Below, in pieces: positions 62,456 to 64,000 of a stretch of 64,000 nucleotides of DNA (within the stretch, counting starts at the first letter, position 1; each line of letters opens with the position of its first letter). Under the pieces are notes generated by a model. The model saw nothing but the letters and a program-made list of their open reading frames with translations, did not search any database and was not told where the DNA came from. The DNA comes from Ideonella alba. Its GTDB lineage: Bacteria > Pseudomonadota > Gammaproteobacteria > Burkholderiales > Burkholderiaceae_C. The stretch covers positions 19,602 through 83,601 of the forward strand of contig NZ_JAGQDF010000018.1 in assembly GCF_018069875.1 (NCBI RefSeq), given 5' to 3'. The translations under genes were made by a program, and so were the position numbers.

Positions 62456-63121
62456 ATGATTCTCGACTTCACCTTCCTGACCTGGGACACCCTGGTCAAC
62501 TTCGTCTCCAAGGGCCTGGTCTTCTCGATCCAGCTGACGCTGGTGGCCATGATCGGCGGCATCGTGCTGGGCACGCTGCTGGCCTTGATGCGCCTGTCGG
62601 GCAAGAAGTGGCTGGAGCTGCCGGCGTCGCTGTACGTCAACCTGCTGCGCTCGGTGCCGCTGGTGATGGTGATCCTGTGGTTCTTCCTGCTGATCCCGCT
62701 GCTGATCGGCCAGCCGATGGGCGCCGAGCTGTCGGCCATCATCACCTTCACGGTGTTCGAGGCGGCCTACTACTCCGAGATCATGCGCGCGGGCATCCAG
62801 AGCGTGCCCAAGGGCCAGGTCTACGCCGGCTACGCGGTGGGCATGACCTACCGCCAGACGATGCAGCTGGTGGTGCTGCCGCAGGCCTTCCGCAACATGC
62901 TGCCGGTGCTGATGACGCAGACCATCATCCTGTTCCAGGACACCTCGCTGGTCTACGCGATCGGCGCCTACGATCTGCTCAAGGGCTTCGAGGTCGCCGG
63001 CAAGAACTTCAACCGCCCGGTCGAGACCTACCTGGTCGCCGCCGTGGTGTACTTCATCATCTGTTTCTCGCTGTCGATGCTGGTGCGTCGCCTGCAGAAG
63101 AAAATCGCCATCATCCGTTGA
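62456..63121 (+). CDS. gltK: Glutamate/aspartate ABC transporter permease GltK
   Basis: The 221-residue product follows gltJ by 1 bp. It has about five membrane helices, the NLLRSVPLVMVILWFF permease signature and the MRAGIQSVPKGQVYAGYAVG EAA loop, then FQDTSLVYAIGAYDLL typical of GltK. It forms the translocation channel with GltJ. Length is normal for the family. Confidence 0.93.
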   Translation: MILDFTFLTWDTLVNFVSKGLVFSIQLTLVAMIGGIVLGTLLALMRLSGKKWLELPASLYVNLLRSVPLVMVILWFFLLIPLLIGQPMGAELSAIITFTVFEAAYYSEIMRAGIQSVPKGQVYAGYAVGMTYRQTMQLVVLPQAFRNMLPVLMTQTIILFQDTSLVYAIGAYDLLKGFEVAGKNFNRPVETYLVAAVVYFIICFSLSMLVRRLQKKIAIIR

Positions 63122-63133
63122 GAGGACACTGCC

Positions 63134-63868
<735 letters not shown>

Positions 63869-64000
63869 GTCGACGACCGGCGGTTCCCTGCCCAGACCGG
63901 CCGTTGGGTCGACTGCGGCGGTGTGGCGCGGCGGGCGAGGGGGAGTTCGCTTGTCCTCATGTCCCCCGGCCTGCGGCCTCCTCCTTGACTTCGGCCAAGC
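63869..64000. other. Non-coding end of the window after gltL
   Basis: No convincing gene starts here. GTCGAC occurs at 63869-63874 and 63908-63913 around an imperfect GC-rich dyad, which could be a weak terminator of the glt operon. The last 40 bases look like purine-rich intergenic sequence read leftward (AAGGAGGAGG), possibly the tail of a gene beyond the edge. Confidence 0.4.

Noticed and set aside
63869..63913. GTCGAC...GTCGAC dyad after gltL as a terminator
   Set aside because: Only the outer six bases pair perfectly, the interior does not align well and there is no U-tract.
63957..64000. Possible tail of a minus-strand gene (ends ...AEVKEEAAGRGT)
   Set aside because: Only 14 codons are visible and similar purine-rich runs occur by chance in such DNA; not enough to call a gene.

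Overview
The window is about 64 kb of very GC-rich DNA. It is densely coded, with strong third-position G/C bias, frequent ATGA stop/start overlaps and GTG or TTG starts backed by Shine-Dalgarno sequences. Gene content (a type VI secretion cluster with DUF4280 and DUF4123 proteins, a TetR/acyl-CoA dehydrogenase/thiolase beta-oxidation block, and a DctB/DctD-controlled glutamate/aspartate ABC transporter) suggests a chromosome of a betaproteobacterium of the order Burkholderiales. This is inference from family content; there is no rRNA or tRNA here to settle it.

Region 1 (3-30337) is a type VI secretion system (T6SS). One long leftward unit runs tssA-tssB-tssC-hcp-hcp-hcp-zinc ribbon-tagJ-tssE-tssF-tssG-clpV-vgrG-DUF4123-587 aa unknown-270 aa unknown (29343 down to 11245). 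A second leftward unit runs tagH-pppA-DUF4280 PAAR-like-tssK-tssL-tssM (10053 down to 523). Between them, on the opposite strand, lies a 317-residue protein made almost only of Leu, Ala, Pro, Ser, Val and Gly. tagF starts rightward from the tssA divergent region. No tssJ, no ppkA kinase and no classical PAAR gene are seen. TssL carries an OmpA-like peptidoglycan-binding domain that may replace the TssJ anchor. The vgrG-DUF4123-587-270 block is laid out like a VgrG-linked effector module but matches no effector family I recognise.

Region 2 (30415-43566) is a two-partner secretion locus: a ShlB/FhaC-type outer-membrane transporter, a 3281-residue haemagglutinin-like exoprotein built of about twenty 62-residue repeats followed by autotransporter-type beta-strand repeats, and a translationally coupled exported caspase-like protease. 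The exoprotein ends in a CX7C pair, the only cysteines seen in its mature part. An HNH endonuclease gene follows on the other strand.

Region 3 (44141-53621) is a fatty-acid beta-oxidation block: a TetR regulator with a clear inverted-repeat operator, an acyl-CoA dehydrogenase, a DUF2147 protein whose start looks frameshifted, a fused hydroxyacyl-CoA dehydrogenase/enoyl-CoA hydratase, a thiolase, a small secreted protein, a second enoyl-CoA hydratase, an SGNH hydrolase, and a convergent acyl-CoA thioesterase.

Region 4 (53665-64000) has an Atm1-type ABC exporter, a LysR regulator, a DctB-like sensor kinase and a DctD-like sigma-54 activator. These are followed by a predicted sigma-54 promoter with a paired upstream dyad, and then two glutamate/aspartate binding proteins, two permeases and an ATPase. 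The two-component pair probably activates the transporter operon directly downstream.
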